Shown: in pieces, positions 54,263-54,570 of the stretch | Position numbering within the stretch: position 1 is the stretch's first letter | Layout of the letters: each line of letters starts with the position of its first letter | NCBI GenBank assembly: GCA_024636835.1 | Contig: JAGXGH010000109.1 | Location: forward strand, 1-54,570 | DNA from: Verrucomicrobiales bacterium | GTDB lineage: Bacteria; Verrucomicrobiota; Verrucomicrobiia; Verrucomicrobiales; SLCJ01 | Direction of reading: 5' to 3' | Length of the DNA: 54,570 nucleotides | Position numbers and translations under genes: made by a program | Notes under the pieces: model-generated | Told to the model about the DNA's origin: nothing | Seen by the model: the letters and a program-made list of their open reading frames with translations, nothing else | The model's database searches: none

Positions 54263-54570
54263 ATGGCACGCAACAAGCCCAAAAAGAAACGCAGCGCCAC
54301 ACCGGCATCCTCTGGTCGGCGTGGGCGTTCCAGAGGCGGCAATCAACGGAGTGCGCTCGACAAGGCGGAACCCATTCACATCCCTCTTCCCTACCTCAAA
54401 TTGGGCATCGGGGCGTTTCTTCTGCCTGTAGCTTGGGTTCTCACGCTCGCCATCCTTCGCGTCTTTAACGATGGTAACACTGGCTCCATCTGGAGTTCGC
54501 CGGAGATAGTTTTTTTCTTCACCGGCTTTGGGCTTTGGTCCGCATATTTTCTGCTCTTCAAGCAACCGAC
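54263..54570 (+). CDS. Membrane protein with basic N-terminus, 3' end beyond window
   Basis: Frame from ATG 54263 stays open to the last base (about 102 residues). A very basic leader (NKPKKKRSATPASSGRRGRSRGG) precedes two hydrophobic helices (LGIGAFLLPVAWVLTLAIL and IVFFFTGFGLWSAYFLLF). No family can be assigned from this part. Confidence 0.6.
   Translation, partial: MARNKPKKKRSATPASSGRRGRSRGGNQRSALDKAEPIHIPLPYLKLGIGAFLLPVAWVLTLAILRVFNDGNTGSIWSSPEIVFFFTGFGLWSAYFLLFKQP

Overview
The window is a 54.6 kb chromosomal segment with about 40 genes. It has no rRNA, tRNA, phage or CRISPR. Gene content points to a Gram-negative bacterium of the Verrucomicrobiota. Indicators are a PEP-CTERM protein, DUF1080 and GH116 secreted glycan enzymes, many signal peptides, two bactofilins, EF-P, and a long Bat-type operon with MoxR. 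The phylum call is an inference from protein style, not from a marker tree. Bases 1-22 are leftover Nextera transposon-adapter sequence, so the contig really begins near base 23.

Left arm (23-13178, minus strand): one tightly packed nine-gene operon. It encodes a PDZ protein, MoxR ATPase, DUF58 protein, a membrane-anchored Ig/DUF4381-like protein, BatA, a BatB/C-like VWA protein carrying a thioredoxin-like domain with both cysteines lost, a BatD-BatE fusion, a catalytically dead HtrA paralogue and an apparently active HtrA protease cut by the window edge. This looks like an envelope-stress or chaperone/protease system. A second, divergent MoxR cluster of six genes (31079-38011, plus strand: RDD, SpoIIM, DUF4129, DUF4350, MoxR, DUF58) lies about 18 kb away.

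Middle (13370-30900): a single-domain O6-alkylguanine alkyltransferase-like gene; metH, whose reading frame is interrupted, without loss of frame, by a complete RAYT-type (REP-associated tyrosine transposase) element bounded by 22-bp inverted repeats; a DUF1080 protein; maf; a ParE-type toxin-antitoxin pair; a HEAT-like lipoprotein-free membrane-anchored protein; a VapBC pair flanked by a degenerate direct duplication; a tiny PEP-CTERM protein; trkA-trkH potassium uptake; and a large subtilisin-like secreted protease.

Right arm (38036-54570): EVE-domain protein, Tat-exported GH116 glycosidase, M14-like peptidase, gyrA and gyrB separated by a small accessory block (S23 four-helix-bundle gene inside inverted repeats, a nucleotidyltransferase pair, a lipoprotein), a dihydrolipoamide-dehydrogenase-like flavoenzyme, two bactofilin-domain genes, efp and the start of a membrane protein.

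The most unusual elements are the in-frame MetH::RAYT fusion, a three-copy interspersed palindromic repeat family (13706, 30988, 42478), a 165-bp hairpin repeat (23926, 41386) with a related hairpin inside the gyrA coding sequence, and the degenerate active sites in the Bat operon.
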